64,000 nucleotides of DNA from Rhodospirillales bacterium (GTDB lineage: Bacteria > Pseudomonadota > Alphaproteobacteria > Rhodospirillales > Magnetospirillaceae), in the NCBI GenBank assembly GCA_019455065.1, contig JACFNC010000001.1:62001-126000 (forward strand), read 5' to 3'. The notes under the pieces are model-generated. The model worked only from the letters and a program-made list of their open reading frames with translations, was not told the origin of the DNA and ran no database searches. The position numbers and the translations under genes are program-made. Shown piece by piece: positions 63,322-64,000 of the stretch (its first letter is position 1; each line of letters opens with the position of its first letter).

Positions 63322-64000
63322 TCACGTGGTGCGTGGCGACTCCCCCAGCCACGAGAGCAGGAGGGCCCAGGCGATGGTGTCGTGGCGCGGCAGCGACAGG
63401 CCCGGCCGCGGCGCGGGCAGGAACTCGTCGCGGTGGAACCAGCGGGCGTCTTCGAGTTCCACCCCATCGGGGACGGGTTCGCCCCCTGTCGCCATGGCGG
63501 TGAAACCGATCATCAGCGATCCGGGGAAGGGCCAGGGCTGCGAGGCATGGTAGCCCACCTCGGCCACCACGACGCCGGTCTCCTCGAAGACTTCCCGGAT
63601 GACCGCGCTCTCCAGTGACTCGCCGGGTTCGACGAAGCCCGCCAGGCACGAATAGAAACCCTCCGGCCAACTCGTCTGCCGGCCGAGCAGGCAGCGGTTT
63701 CCGTCGGTGACCAGCACGATCACTGCGGGGTCGGTGCGAGGAAAATGCTGTCCCCCGCATTTCTCCGCCACGCATTGCCGGGAATGCCCGCCCTCCATCA
63801 CGCGCGTCGGGGCCCCGCAGGCCGGGCAATGACGATTGCGGGCGTGCCAGTGCAGCAGGGCGCGGGCATGGGCGGCAAGTCCGGCTTCGGCTGCCGGCAG
63901 CGTCGCCCCGATTGCCCGCAAGGAACGAAACCGGCCACCCGCGATCTCCGGCCCGCGCTCTCCGCCGGCCAGCGAGGAAATGTCGGCCGCGAAGAAGGGG
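63322..64000 (-). CDS. nudC: NAD(+) diphosphatase (NudC), N-terminus cut by window edge
   Basis: The last 226 residues of a Nudix hydrolase that splits NADH and decaps NAD-RNA. The zinc ribbon is CPACG with CVAEKCGG. The Nudix box is GFVEPGESLESAVIREVFEE, and the NudC-specific SQPWPFPGSLM follows. The frame stays open upstream to base 64000 (LFAADISSLAGG...), so the start lies beyond the window. Confidence 0.92.
   Translation of the reverse strand, partial: PFFAADISSLAGGERGPEIAGGRFRSLRAIGATLPAAEAGLAAHARALLHWHARNRHCPACGAPTRVMEGGHSRQCVAEKCGGQHFPRTDPAVIVLVTDGNRCLLGRQTSWPEGFYSCLAGFVEPGESLESAVIREVFEETGVVVAEVGYHASQPWPFPGSLMIGFTAMATGGEPVPDGVELEDARWFHRDEFLPAPRPGLSLPRHDTIAWALLLSWLGESPRTT

Overview
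This is a high-GC, gene-dense chromosomal window. It looks like an alphaproteobacterium, probably Rhodospirillales (Azospirillum/Magnetospirillum-like). The evidence is an Azospirillum-type phenylpyruvate decarboxylase, a class I PHA synthase, methyl-accepting and GGDEF signalling proteins, a TorF-type porin and alphaproteobacterial palindromic repeats. The taxonomic call is an inference from protein families. I saw no rRNA, tRNA, CRISPR array, phage gene or intact insertion sequence.

The dominant theme is aerobic and oxygen-sparing aromatic catabolism. At 2.5-9.4 kb lie an aromatic-ring FAD hydroxylase with its DUF2783 partner, a phenylpyruvate/indolepyruvate decarboxylase, and a two-subunit 2-oxoacid:ferredoxin oxidoreductase (korAB) translationally coupled to a ferritin-like protein. 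At 11.3-14.0 kb is a homogentisate operon (hmgA-fahA-maiA) with overlapping genes. At 14.1-21.8 kb is a divergent phenylacetate cluster: paaY, paaN and a flavodoxin on the minus strand, and a PaaA/PaaC-like protein, paaG, paaI, paaJ and paaK on the plus strand. No complete PaaABCDE epoxidase is present here. At 50.4-62.8 kb is an aerobic benzoyl-CoA (box) operon: boxC, boxB, benzoate-CoA ligase, a CoA-transferase pair and a complete branched-chain-type ABC transporter. It has a near-consensus promoter and a divergent GNAT/Rrf2 regulator pair. boxA and boxD are absent from the window.

The stretches between are mostly housekeeping or isolated genes. 0-2.5 kb holds chemotaxis and FecR genes, and 9.3-11.3 kb a diguanylate cyclase divergent from a one-heme protein. 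21.9-29.5 kb holds an RNA helicase with a stand-alone Lrp-type domain, two hydrolases, a membrane protein and a TSUP exporter. 29.5-34.6 kb holds parE, a thioesterase, a FemAB-like protein and DUF445. 36.9-48.6 kb holds a hydrolase, a porin, a divergent FtsH, dadA, nnr, malonyl-CoA decarboxylase, phaC and bacteriohemerythrin.

The most unusual locus is a minus-strand group at 34.6-36.6 kb. It encodes a CD-NTase (cGAS/DncV-like) fold protein that appears to have lost two of its three catalytic carboxylates, followed by two tandem RidA proteins and a small glycine-zipper lipoprotein. It resembles the synthase of an anti-phage signalling system with no recognisable effector beside it. The second is the phenylacetate cluster with its orphan oxygenase-like protein and divergent flavodoxin.
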